A stretch of 48,332 nucleotides of DNA from CAYQCH01 sp964415935 (GCA_964415935.1 CAYQCH010000003.1:1-48332), one strand, 5' to 3'. Numbered from the stretch's first letter, positions 25,317 through 32,376 are shown. Made by a program: numbers and translations. The notes: generated from the sequence alone by a model not told the origin.

Positions 25317-25880
25317 TTATTCAACACCGCGGCCCTTGCCCCATTCAACGATTTCGATTTTGGCGTAGCGACGGCCGAATTTGACGGCTTCCTTATAGTC
25401 TTCCATCCAAATATCGATGTTGTTCTGGTAGCGGGTGTTCATGCGGTCTTCCACGCGGAACACCTTGGCGCCGAAATGGTCGGGAAAACGGACGCGGGTA
25501 CCGATAGGCAGGTTATTGGACGCGACCACGCCATCGCGGGTCAAGGAACCAATAGCCGTGGCATACGGTGAACCGTCAGTCTGGTTCTCCAAAGAGTTAT
25601 AGGCGGAAAGGGTCATGTAGCGGACAGCCACAGCTTCCTTGGGCGCATACAACTTGGCCTTCCAGTCCTCCTGGGCCTTGGCCAGGGATTCGCCGGTCAG
25701 CATGACCACCGAAGGGTCAGCCTGGCGAATGGACATCTGCGTGACGCCTACCCGAGCTGGCTTGGCATCAGAGGCGATAGCCGACGTCTGGGGGATCAGG
25801 ATGTTGGCGGCAAAAACCATGACCGCGACAGCCTGGCGCACCGGTGTGTTTTTGTTTTGCAAGGTGGTGTTGCTAGACAT
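25317..25880 (-). CDS. Secreted 3D-domain (double-psi barrel) protein
   Basis: 187 residues from ATG 25880. A hydrophobic segment at residues 16-34 acts as signal or anchor. The C-terminal 3D domain starts with YMTLSAYNS and includes GDGVVASNN-like sequence (RDGVVASNNLPIGTRVRFPD), VFRVEDRMN and NIDIWMEDYKEA. The three acidic residues that name the domain can be traced to this part. 3D domains are found in lytic transglycosylase-related and RlpA-like proteins that act on peptidoglycan; here the domain stands alone, as often in CPR. The promoter at 25928-25956 contains an operator-like repeat that is shared with the lipoprotein gene at 29998. Confidence 0.85.
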   Translation of the reverse strand: MSSNTTLQNKNTPVRQAVAVMVFAANILIPQTSAIASDAKPARVGVTQMSIRQADPSVVMLTGESLAKAQEDWKAKLYAPKEAVAVRYMTLSAYNSLENQTDGSPYATAIGSLTRDGVVASNNLPIGTRVRFPDHFGAKVFRVEDRMNTRYQNNIDIWMEDYKEAVKFGRRYAKIEIVEWGKGRGVE

Positions 25881-25927
25881 AGTTTTTGCTTAAAAATGAA
25901 AAACCGTCATAACGACGGCGACCAAGT

Positions 25928-25956
25928 AATATATCACAAATATACTACTTTGTCAA
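25928..25956 (-). promoter_or_regulatory. Promoter of the 3D-domain gene with operator-like spacer
   Basis: TTGACA (complement of 25951-25956), 17-base spacer AAGTAGTATATTTGTGA, TATATT (complement of 25928-25933). The spacer matches 13 of 17 bases of the promoter at 30063-30091. Confidence 0.7.
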
Positions 25957-25990
25957 GAGTATCCGTGAAGATTGTGCTAATATTAGGTAA

Positions 25991-26020
25991 ATAAAAAGCA
26001 CCCCGTCAAGCGGGGTGCTT
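25991..26020 (-). terminator. Intrinsic terminator of the membrane protein gene at 26035
   Basis: AAGCACCCCG-TCAAG-CGGGGTGCTT, followed on the minus strand by TTTAT. Confidence 0.85.
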
Positions 26021-26034
26021 AGGTTAGCCTAAAT

Positions 26035-26811
26035 CTAGGCCTGGGACATCGGCTGCGGCGCAGCCATCTGCGAACCCTTCAAATTCTTGTAGAACAGGTA
26101 GACGAAAATGCTAGAAACCGGGCCAACAACAAAGGAAGCGACAATGTTGTAAATCACAGCCAGCGCATCCAGTTTTAAAGCGCCAAAAATGCCCTGAGGC
26201 AAAATCATGACCAGCCAAATGATGATGCCAAACAGGACAAAGCGGCCAAATACGGCCCACCAGCGGCCAGACACCAGAGACTTGCTTTCACGCAATGCGT
26301 CCATCCCCTTCTTGCCCTCCAGGATATACACCCAGGCGGCAAAGGCATAGCATATGGCCAGGTAGATGCCGGGTAAAATCAGGAGCACTGTTCCCGCCAG
26401 GACAATAAGACCTACGATCAGGCTGATAAAGAAGTAATCGAACGCTTTGGGCTTGGCAGCCATGACAGCGGCCTTGATGCTGTTCAGATTCTCATCCACA
26501 ACCGCCAGCATCAAACCGACGGCAAACAAAATCGACACGTAGATAGCCGCAAGAACCGCAACAGACAGCAGAACGATGGCCACGATTCCGGCGCCGCCCA
26601 ACGCCATCTCACCGCCAAAAAAGAGTCCGCCGGCGCCAAGCAAGGCGGCCAGCAGCCCTCCGACAAGAAACATTGCGCCAGGAACGAGCGTAGAAACCAG
26701 TACGTACAAAACAAAAAACTTCCAGCGTCTGGTGAAGCGGTTCCAGGATTCTTTCAGCAAGTCTATGGTCGAGCGGAGCGCGGGCATGGATGCGGGCATG
26801 TTGTTCATCAT
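26035..26811 (-). CDS. Polytopic membrane protein in an operon with a TrmB-like regulator
   Basis: 258 residues from ATG 26811 (ATG 26808 also possible). A short amphipathic N-terminus (TIDLLKESWNRFTRRW) precedes about six hydrophobic segments rich in Gly, Ala and Val; the protein ends in a short polar tail. This resembles the YciC/DUF975-like or glycerophosphodiester-type integral membrane family that occurs widely in CPR, but a certain family is not claimed. The start codon lies 4 bases after the TrmB-like stop (TAA at 26816-26818), so expression is coupled. It may be an envelope stress or lipid-related protein under that regulator's control. Confidence 0.8.
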   Translation of the reverse strand: MMNNMPASMPALRSTIDLLKESWNRFTRRWKFFVLYVLVSTLVPGAMFLVGGLLAALLGAGGLFFGGEMALGGAGIVAIVLLSVAVLAAIYVSILFAVGLMLAVVDENLNSIKAAVMAAKPKAFDYFFISLIVGLIVLAGTVLLILPGIYLAICYAFAAWVYILEGKKGMDALRESKSLVSGRWWAVFGRFVLFGIIIWLVMILPQGIFGALKLDALAVIYNIVASFVVGPVSSIFVYLFYKNLKGSQMAAPQPMSQA

Positions 26812-26815
26812 ATGA

Positions 26816-27565
26816 TTAATTGTCTTTCCCCTGCTCCCAGAGCAAGGCAAAAGACTGTAAATAGGCTTCAGCAATAGTTTTGTTCCGGATCTGGATGATC
26901 ACCGGTTCCTGGCCGTACACCTCGATGGCAACCATTTCCTGCGTGATGCGCGTAAAGGTGGGATTGGAAAGTCCGACGGACAAGAATCGATATTCATTGC
27001 CCGGCTCGGAGGCAAAGTACTTTTTAAAATACTCATTGTTGTTGGTGGGCGCGATGAGGCGCTTAGTCACGCCATGCTGAATCTGTAGTGCGGTATACGT
27101 TTTATACCAGTCGCCCAGCAAGGAATAAAAAACTTTGTCGCTGGCGCCGCCGATGATGCGGATGATTTTGTCGGTGCGTCCTGCGGATTCGATCATGACT
27201 TTGAGGCTTTCGCGCAAACCCTGGCTGCCGGAGAGGATTTGGACATGCACGTCGTCCTGGGACTTCTGGCGCAAACGTTCCAGTTCCGCGATGGCCGTCT
27301 TGGCGATTTCTTCCTGCTGCTTGATCCGGTCCAAAATGACGGACGGGTTGGTGGCCAGCCAGTGCTGGCGGTTGTTCTTCATGATCATGCTGGCCATACT
27401 CATGTCCTTGAGTTTTTCCAGGGACTGGTAGACCAGCATGCGATGCAATTTTGTCTTGGTGACGATGGGGCCGACGCCGGTTAATCCGAGCTGTAAAAGC
27501 GCGATATACACTTGTGCTTCGCGTTCCGGAATGTTGAGCTGTTCCAGCAGTTTCTGCAGCGGCAT
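26816..27565 (-). CDS. TrmB-family transcriptional regulator
   Basis: 249 residues from ATG 27565; a GTG at 27616 gives a longer form. The N-terminal winged-helix segment (LLEQLNIPEREAQVYIALLQLGLTGVGPI) is typical of TrmB-type DNA-binding domains. A coiled helix (about residues 90-115, KTAIAELERLRQKSQ) and a C-terminal phospholipase D-like half (IIRIIGGASDKVFYSLLGDW, TYTALQIQHGVTKRL) follow. TrmB-type proteins are common in Archaea and CPR and sense sugars or other ligands. It starts divergently from the tRNA-Gly promoter and is coupled to the membrane protein gene by a 4-base gap. Confidence 0.85.
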   Translation of the reverse strand: MPLQKLLEQLNIPEREAQVYIALLQLGLTGVGPIVTKTKLHRMLVYQSLEKLKDMSMASMIMKNNRQHWLATNPSVILDRIKQQEEIAKTAIAELERLRQKSQDDVHVQILSGSQGLRESLKVMIESAGRTDKIIRIIGGASDKVFYSLLGDWYKTYTALQIQHGVTKRLIAPTNNNEYFKKYFASEPGNEYRFLSVGLSNPTFTRITQEMVAIEVYGQEPVIIQIRNKTIAEAYLQSFALLWEQGKDN

Positions 27566-27637
27566 AGGCGGGATGTCGTCAAAAATGGGCGACACTACTT
27601 TATACGACTTTATCACGGCCTATATTGCCTGGCAAAC

Positions 27638-27666
27638 GTGACAAGACGATGATTTTTTGCTATGGT
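27638..27666 (+). promoter_or_regulatory. Promoter upstream of the tRNA-Gly insertion
   Basis: GTGACA (27638-27643), 17-base spacer, TATGGT (27661-27666). It precedes the duplicated 5' tRNA-Gly segment by 12 bases and is likely the original tRNA-Gly promoter; the intact tRNA now lies about 310 bases downstream. Confidence 0.5.
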
Positions 27667-27677
27667 GCGATGTGCTT

Positions 27678-27743
27678 GCGGGTGTCGTATAACGGCTATT
27701 ATGTCAGCCCTGCCTGCCGGCAGGCAGGCTTCCAAGCTGAAGA
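27678..27743 (+). pseudogene. Duplicated 5' part of tRNA-Gly interrupted by a palindrome
   Basis: Without the insertion, the first 46 bases are identical to the intact tRNA-Gly at 27987. A 20-bp palindrome (27709-27728) sits at the junction of the anticodon stem and loop. After the anticodon stem the sequences diverge, so no functional tRNA can be made here. Confidence 0.85.
27709..27728. repeat. CPR-type palindromic repeat, copy 1
   Basis: CCTGCCTGCCGGCAGGCAGG, perfect 20-bp palindrome, inserted between CAGC and CTTCC of the anticodon arm of the tRNA-Gly remnant. Confidence 0.9.
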
Positions 27744-27744
27744 T

Positions 27745-28001
27745 ATGGTTCATGTGTACGTGCTACAAAGCAGAAAGATAAAACGCTATACACAGGCATT
27801 ACAAATGACCTCGATCGGCGGCTTCGAGAGCACGATCACAAATCCAACCGGAGCACGAAACACAAAGCCCCTTTCGCCTTGTTGTACGTCGAGACCCATC
27901 GTTCGCACACAGAAGCTCGGGAGCGTGAAAAGTATCTAAAATCAGGCATCGGCAGACAGCACCTTAAAAAGCTCCAGGAGAAATACGCGGGTGTCGTATA
28001 A
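27745..28001 (+). pseudogene. Frameshifted GIY-YIG nuclease gene ending inside tRNA-Gly
   Basis: Translation begins at ATG 27745 with MVHVYVLQSR, the start of a small GIY-YIG (UPF0213-type) domain. A missing base near 27776 shifts the frame. In the second frame the domain continues KDKTLYTGITNDLDRRLREH and APFALLYVETHRSHTEARER, then EKYLKSGIGRQHLKKL. About 86 codons are covered, the full length of the family. The frame stops at TAA 27999-28001, within the first 15 bases of the intact tRNA-Gly. GIY-YIG nucleases cut one or both DNA strands and include homing and repair enzymes. With the tRNA duplication, this looks like the remains of a tiny mobile unit. Alternatively the shift is a sequencing error. 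Confidence 0.8.
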
Positions 28002-28061
28002 CGGCTATTATGTCAGCCTTCCAAGCTGAAGACGGGGGTTCGACTCCCCCTACCCGCTCCA
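27987..28061 (+). tRNA. tRNA-Gly (anticodon TCC)
   Basis: Acceptor GCGGGTG/TACCCGC, anticodon loop CTTCCAA on TCAGC/GCTGA, T-stem GGGGG/CCCCC, encoded CCA. It is the intact copy; its 5' part is repeated at 27678. Confidence 0.95.
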
Positions 28062-28102
28062 ATCTGATTGCAATTGCTTGGCAAGATCGAAAACTGAATT
28101 GT

Positions 28103-29068
28103 ATGGATAGCACCACACAATCTCTTATTCAAACTTTGATTAATCATCAGTCTAGATTTCAAAAAGCTCAAATAGATGTCTCGCGACATTTTTGCATTAA
28201 ACGTTTAGTAAATTTTCTAAAATCAAATCAACTTCTCTCAAGTATCATTGAGGAATTAAAAGCTAAGGTTGATAACGCTGTTGAAACAGAAAAAGCTGCA
28301 AAGATCTTAGTCTCTGGGCACCTTGGGGCAGATTTTGAAAATGAAAACAATTTTATCCTCCGGTCTTACTTTGTTTTGGAGGCATGCGCAAGCGGGGCAA
28401 GTAGTTCTGTGACCCATGCTGGCCAGGCAGTGAGCAAGGAACCAACTAGTGCAACAACGTGCCAAAGCGCCTTTTCAGACATGTATATAGAGCCGCTTGT
28501 AGCCTACCTCGTGAACGAGCTTCAAAATAATCGGACTGTATTGCTTGCATTAATTCAGTATAAGCAAAAGGTAGAGTGGTTCCGCCGAGAGGAGTTTCGC
28601 AAATCCATCAAAAATTGCAAAAATAAAAGAATTGAGGAGGAAGTATTAAATCCGGACGTTTACGAATTTCTTCATGATCGGGGTATAGAATTTTATATTG
28701 AGCCGTCATCAGAACAATCGAAAGGAAGGCCTGATCTCATTACCGCACAAGGCGACCATCCTAAGTTGATTCTTGATGGCAAATACTTGGACGATACAGA
28801 TACGGCAAAATCATATATTAAAAGTTCTTTTTCACAAGTGTACCAATACACTTATGATTTTAATCGCCCTTCGGGATATATTGTTTTTTTTAAAAACTTC
28901 AAAAGTGACTTAAAGTTTTCACTTCCGACCACAGAGCAGGGACTCCCCATCGTGACGCATAATGGAAAACACATTTATTTTGTTCTGATTGACATTACAG
29001 ATGTGAAATCCCCATCTAAACGCGGGAAAATAAAGGCTATAGATATATCAGAATCTGATTTGAGATAA
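28103..29068 (+). CDS. AT-rich protein with PD-(D/E)XK nuclease-like motif
   Basis: 321 residues from ATG 28103; the longer frame would start inside tRNA-Gly. It is strikingly AT-rich compared with its neighbours. Residues 1-150 are helical; there is a central Trp/Arg-rich helix (VEWFRREEFRKSI). The C-terminal part has GRPDLI (P210, D211), 13 residues, then DGK (D225, K227), with preceding acidic residues: the classic PD-(D/E)XK arrangement. A final region (SGYIVFFKNFKSD) supplies strands. The motif suggests a DNA endonuclease, perhaps of the defence or restriction-like type with an unknown partner. Position right behind tRNA-Gly plus composition point to acquisition. A full family is not recognised. 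Confidence 0.7.
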   Translation: MDSTTQSLIQTLINHQSRFQKAQIDVSRHFCIKRLVNFLKSNQLLSSIIEELKAKVDNAVETEKAAKILVSGHLGADFENENNFILRSYFVLEACASGASSSVTHAGQAVSKEPTSATTCQSAFSDMYIEPLVAYLVNELQNNRTVLLALIQYKQKVEWFRREEFRKSIKNCKNKRIEEEVLNPDVYEFLHDRGIEFYIEPSSEQSKGRPDLITAQGDHPKLILDGKYLDDTDTAKSYIKSSFSQVYQYTYDFNRPSGYIVFFKNFKSDLKFSLPTTEQGLPIVTHNGKHIYFVLIDITDVKSPSKRGKIKAIDISESDLR

Positions 29069-29069
29069 G

Positions 29070-29127
29070 AAAAAACCCCCGCCAGTCAGAGTCAACGTCG
29101 GTAGACGTCTTCTCGTCGTGGCGAGGG
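29070..29127 (-). terminator. Intrinsic terminator of the lipoprotein gene at 29180
   Basis: CCCCCGCCA (29076-29084) pairs with TGGCGAGGG (29119-29127; one G-U pair), enclosing a GACGTC/GACGTT stem. A T6 run follows on the minus strand. Confidence 0.75.
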
Positions 29128-29153
29128 TCGCTTGGCTCCCCCAAGCGCAGGTT

Positions 29154-29175
29154 GCCTGCCTGCCGGCAGGCAGGC
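29154..29175. repeat. CPR-type palindromic repeat, copy 2
   Basis: A 22-bp perfect palindrome containing CCTGCCTGCCGGCAGGCAGG, between terminator and stop codon of the lipoprotein gene. Confidence 0.9.
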
Positions 29176-29179
29176 GGCT

Positions 29180-29998
29180 CTAGGCGCCGCCGAAGCCGTC
29201 CGGATCCACCTCGGTGGCGGATGGACGGCGCGGGCGCGCGGCCGGAGCCTCGGGCTCCTCGACCGGACGCGGAGCGCTGGCGGGCAGCGAGCGGTCCGGC
29301 ACGGAAGCCGTGGGCGTCTCCTCCACCGCGGGCGGCGGAGGCGTGGGGTCGGTGTTCATCCTGGTGTGGATGACCCCGTCCTCGCCGGGCGTGGCCACGG
29401 CGGGCTCGGTGGAGCGAGCGCGGCGCGGACGCGGCAGGGACTCCGGCTCCTCGGCGGGCATGGAAGCGCCGCCGCGGAACCAGGCCATGATCTGCCTGTT
29501 GTTGACCGGCACGAGCCTGCCGTTCTCGAACGTGAAGTGCGAGACCAGGTCCAGCTCGGTGTCGACCACCATGCCGGGCTTCTCGATCTGCATGAACAGC
29601 GAGTAGATCAAGCCGTCAGCCCGAGCGGGCCAGACGACGTCACCGGTGGCGCTGTTCACGTTCAGCATGAGCCCGTTCTCCGGGTTGCTGCACACCTGCA
29701 GGGCCTCGTCGACCGTCTTGGGCATGAACTCCAAGACCTTGTCGAATGGGATGATGCAGGCCGCCTGGATGCGCTGCCGCTCCATCGCGGCGAACGTCAC
29801 CAGGTTGCAGCTGCTATCGACCGAGGCGACCACGGTGTAGTCGACCTTGGCGTCGCCGCTGCTGAGCGAACCCCAGTCGTTGGAGATCTCGGTCAGCTCG
29901 GCGCTGTTGAAGTACTGGTTGGGCGACGAGCAGCCGCTGCTGACGAGCAGCAGCACGAACGCCAGGACGACGGCCATGGCCTCAATAAGCGTGTTCAA
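29180..29998 (-). CDS. GC-rich lipoprotein with Pro/Glu/Arg tail
   Basis: 272 residues if the TTG at 29998 is used (GGGGGAA four bases upstream); ATG 29977 would give 265. A lipoprotein signal ends at VSSGC, cysteine 23. Residues 30-170 form a compact domain with two pairs of cysteines and motifs SSCNLVTFAAMERQR and PENGLMLNVNSATGD; the sequence is strand-rich with a Trp (DVVWPARADGL). From about 180 on the protein is disordered, Pro/Glu/Arg/Ser-rich, and ends GFGGA. I do not recognise it. The gene is monocistronic, GC-rich, with a strong promoter and an operator-like repeat. Confidence 0.75.
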   Translation of the reverse strand: MNTLIEAMAVVLAFVLLLVSSGCSSPNQYFNSAELTEISNDWGSLSSGDAKVDYTVVASVDSSCNLVTFAAMERQRIQAACIIPFDKVLEFMPKTVDEALQVCSNPENGLMLNVNSATGDVVWPARADGLIYSLFMQIEKPGMVVDTELDLVSHFTFENGRLVPVNNRQIMAWFRGGASMPAEEPESLPRPRRARSTEPAVATPGEDGVIHTRMNTDPTPPPPAVEETPTASVPDRSLPASAPRPVEEPEAPAARPRRPSATEVDPDGFGGA

Positions 29999-30062
29999 AC
30001 AATTCCCCCGAATGCAAGATCAGCTCCTGCTTGCTGTTTACGGCTTATTCCGCAAACATTAG

Positions 30063-30091
30063 ACAGTACCACAAAATTACTATTTTGTCAA
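30063..30091 (-). promoter_or_regulatory. Promoter of the GC-rich lipoprotein gene with operator-like spacer
   Basis: TTGACA (complement of 30086-30091), 17-base spacer AAATAGTAATTTTGTGG, TACTGT (complement of 30063-30068). The spacer includes the perfect inverted repeat CAAAAT-AGTA-ATTTTG. Confidence 0.7.
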
Positions 30092-30179
30092 TAGTTTGCT
30101 AAGATAAGCATAAAATAAGGGTATTTACGATTTTAAGCAGAGCAGGCATCATAAATGCATAGCATTGACCCCCTTATAT

Positions 30180-30560
30180 ATGGCGGAAGAGAAAGACTGG
30201 AAAGACAAATTGACGCCTGAGCAGTACCACGTCTTGCGCGAAAAAGGCACGGAAGCCCCTTTCACGGGCCAATACTGGAACCATCACGAAAAGGGCATGT
30301 ACGCCTGCGCTGCCTGCGGCGCCGAGTTGTTTTCTTCCGATGCCAAGTTTGATTCCGGCACGGGCTGGCCCAGCTTTGACAAGCCAGAGAACACCAAAAA
30401 CATCGAACTGCGCGACGACACCAGCCACGGCATGGTGCGCACGGAAGTGATCTGCAAAAATTGCGGCGGACATCTGGGCCATGTCTTTACCGACGGCCCG
30501 ACAGAAACTGGCCAGCGGTACTGTATCAACTCTTGTTCCCTGGACTTCAAAAAGAAATAA
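30180..30560 (+). CDS. msrB: Peptide-methionine (R)-S-oxide reductase
   Basis: 126 residues from ATG 30180. The MsrB fold is complete: GTEAPFTGQYWNHHEKGMYAC, zinc-binding cysteine pairs CAAC and CKNCGGHLGH, substrate-binding FDSGTGWPSF and the catalytic cysteine in RYCINSCSLDF. It reduces methionine-R-sulfoxide in proteins using thioredoxin. No signal peptide, so it is cytoplasmic. It begins a three-gene operon with one-base gaps: msrB, a YceI-like gene and a [2Fe-2S] protein. This suggests a common response to oxidative damage. Confidence 0.97.
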   Translation: MAEEKDWKDKLTPEQYHVLREKGTEAPFTGQYWNHHEKGMYACAACGAELFSSDAKFDSGTGWPSFDKPENTKNIELRDDTSHGMVRTEVICKNCGGHLGHVFTDGPTETGQRYCINSCSLDFKKK

Positions 30561-30561
30561 T

Positions 30562-31080
30562 ATGCGCCATGACATAGACACATCCAAAAGCCATCTTACC
30601 TGGCATGCCAGCAAGGTTACCGGAAAGCATCACGGCTCTGTGGCGCTCAAATCTGGCTTTGTCGAAATCGATACCATGGGACTGCTGACCGGCGGCGAGT
30701 TCGTCATCGACATGCCCACCATTACCGACGAAGACATCACCAATGCCAGGCTCAAAGAGACGCTGGAAAATCATTTGAAGTCAGCTGACTTTTTTGACGT
30801 TGAAACATATCCGGAAGCCAGGCTGGTCATTACCAACGTCAAAACGAGCGAGAACGAAACCACCATTCTCTGCGACCTGACCATCCGCGGCAAAACCAGC
30901 ACCGTCGAATTCCCCGCGCAGATCAAGCAGGTCGATTCGCGCTGGATGGCCGATGCCACGGTGGCGTTTGACCGCACGCGCTGGGACATAACTTTCCGTT
31001 CGGGCAAATTTTTCCAGAACCTCGGCGATATTCTCATCCATGATGAAATCAAGCTGGATGTCCATGTAGAAACGAAGTAG
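30562..31080 (+). CDS. YceI-like protein without signal peptide
   Basis: 172 residues from ATG 30562, one base after the msrB stop. The YceI lipocalin-like beta barrel can be read throughout: IDTSKSHLTWHASKVTGKHHGSVALKSG, GGEFVIDMPTITDED, LENHLKSADFFDVETYP, FDRTRWDITFRSGKFFQ and the closing HDEIKLDVHVE. YceI proteins bind isoprenoid quinones or other lipids and are usually periplasmic. Here no signal peptide is present, so the protein is probably cytoplasmic, which is common for the CPR versions. The pairing with msrB suggests antioxidant duty. Confidence 0.93.
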   Translation: MRHDIDTSKSHLTWHASKVTGKHHGSVALKSGFVEIDTMGLLTGGEFVIDMPTITDEDITNARLKETLENHLKSADFFDVETYPEARLVITNVKTSENETTILCDLTIRGKTSTVEFPAQIKQVDSRWMADATVAFDRTRWDITFRSGKFFQNLGDILIHDEIKLDVHVETK

Positions 31081-31081
31081 C

Positions 31082-31465
31082 ATGCTGCCTGTTTTATCCA
31101 ACGCTAACCGCGATGAGCTGCAGCGCATCGCGAAGATAAAGGGATATGGCTCGTACAAACGCCATATCTTTTTATGCACCGGCGCGGGCCCCTGCACGGA
31201 CGGGCGCAGTTCCGAACATCTGTGGGAATTCCTCAAACGGCGCATCGCGGAGCTGGAACCTGATCCCGCGCATCCCACGGTCGGGCGCAGCAAGTCGGAA
31301 TGTTTGCGTGTCTGCAAACAAGGCCCGACGGCGCTGGTGTATCCGGAAGGCACGCTCTACGCGCTGCTGGACGAAGCAAAACTGGAGCGTGTCATTAGGG
31401 AGCATCTGTTGGGCGGCAGGCCGGTGGAAGAATACGCCATCATGCACGCTCCCTTGCTCCCCTAG
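31082..31465 (+). CDS. Thioredoxin-like [2Fe-2S] ferredoxin
   Basis: 127 residues from ATG 31082, one base after the YceI-like gene. The Shethna-type ferredoxin fold shows HIFLCTGAGPC and ECLRVCKQGP with four cysteines placed as two pairs, and LVYPEGTLYALLDEAKLERVI in the second half. Proteins of this type resemble the NuoE C-terminal domain and carry one [2Fe-2S] cluster. It probably donates electrons in redox repair; the partner is unknown. Linked to msrB and the YceI-like gene by one-base gaps. The tRNA-Gly(CCC) follows 40 bases later and may be co-transcribed. Confidence 0.85.
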   Translation: MLPVLSNANRDELQRIAKIKGYGSYKRHIFLCTGAGPCTDGRSSEHLWEFLKRRIAELEPDPAHPTVGRSKSECLRVCKQGPTALVYPEGTLYALLDEAKLERVIREHLLGGRPVEEYAIMHAPLLP

Positions 31466-31505
31466 GAACGGTACGCTACCATGGGGAGCGCAAAACGCGC
31501 ACTGA

Positions 31506-31576
31506 GCGGGATTCGTATAGTGGCAGTACGTCAGCTTCCCAAGCTGAACGCGCCGGTTCGATTCCGGTATCCCGCT
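31506..31576 (+). tRNA. tRNA-Gly (anticodon CCC)
   Basis: Acceptor GCGGGAT/ATCCCGC, anticodon loop TTCCCAA on TCAGC/GCTGA, T-stem CCGG/CCGG with TTCGATT. Only CC follows the discriminator base, so the terminal A is added by the CCA enzyme at 37771. Confidence 0.95.
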
Positions 31577-31627
31577 CCGTGGGCGTTTTTTTATGTCCAA
31601 ATGTCGGCGGCGTTTGACAATCCACCG

Positions 31628-31657
31628 TTGACATTTTGGAAATTTTCTGCGTATAGT
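31628..31657 (+). promoter_or_regulatory. Promoter of the GC-rich lipoprotein at 31703
   Basis: TTGACA (31628-31633), 18-base spacer, TATAGT (31652-31657). Confidence 0.6.
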
Positions 31658-31702
31658 TGTTGCCACAGCTCCTCCACCAACGAGATACGGAAAGGGCCTC
31701 CC

Positions 31703-32356
31703 ATGCGGCGAATCTACGCCTTGCTCCCCGCCGTGGCGCTGTGCCTCGGCTGCTCCGCCTACAGCAACTTCAACCAGCCGGGCATGTTCCCCGAGGATCC
31801 GGAGATCCTCATGGCCGACGACCTGCAGTGGTCGGCGGACGATCTGGCCGAGTTCGGCCTGGACCGCAACGCCGTGAAGGGCAAGCCCTTCCTGCCGCCG
31901 GTCGACAACCGCCGCGACATGCGGTACTCCTTCCTGCGCCACGTCATCTCCGGCACCCGTCCGGACGGGCTGCCCAACCTGGTCGCCCCCGACGGCTACA
32001 ACCTGATGGTCTGGAAGGAGCGGCCCAGCGACGAGTTGACCGGCTGGATGCAGGTCTTCGCCTACCCCGCCGACTGGCAGCAGCGCGCGCGGCGCGGCCT
32101 GCACAGCCGCGACATCGGCTGGGCCTTCATCCGCCGCACGCATGACCTGCGGGGCTGGGAGAACGTCTCGCACGACTACCCCACCCGAACCTGGCGCCAC
32201 CCCACTCCGGCCGAGGAAGAGGTGCGCGGCGGACAGCCGACGATCTGGCACAGCCCGCGCCCGGTGCTGTGGCAGACCACCCCGTCGCCAAGCGCGGCTC
32301 CGGCGGCGGTGGCCTCAAGCCGCGTGGCCTGCCACTGCGGCCAGGTCCACCACTAG
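31703..32356 (+). CDS. GC-rich lipoprotein of unknown function
   Basis: 217 residues from ATG 31703 with AAGGG upstream. The lipobox is LCLGC, with the lipidated Cys at 17. The mature part has an early acidic segment (PEDPEILMADDLQWSADDL), a central basic region with two Trp-rich segments (WKERPSDELTGWMQVF and WAFIRRTHDLRGWENV), and a Pro/Ala tail ending CHCGQVHH, which could bind metal. I do not recognise it. It is monocistronic, with promoter 31628 and terminator 32377, and is GC-rich at third positions unlike the neighbouring core genes. Confidence 0.75.
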   Translation: MRRIYALLPAVALCLGCSAYSNFNQPGMFPEDPEILMADDLQWSADDLAEFGLDRNAVKGKPFLPPVDNRRDMRYSFLRHVISGTRPDGLPNLVAPDGYNLMVWKERPSDELTGWMQVFAYPADWQQRARRGLHSRDIGWAFIRRTHDLRGWENVSHDYPTRTWRHPTPAEEEVRGGQPTIWHSPRPVLWQTTPSPSAAPAAVASSRVACHCGQVHH

Positions 32357-32376
32357 GCGCCGCCCGGGCGCCATCA

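Noticed and set aside
28010..28102. Extension of the PD-(D/E)XK-like gene into tRNA-Gly
   Set aside because: The upstream codons come from the tRNA; ATG 28103 fits the AT-rich codon use.
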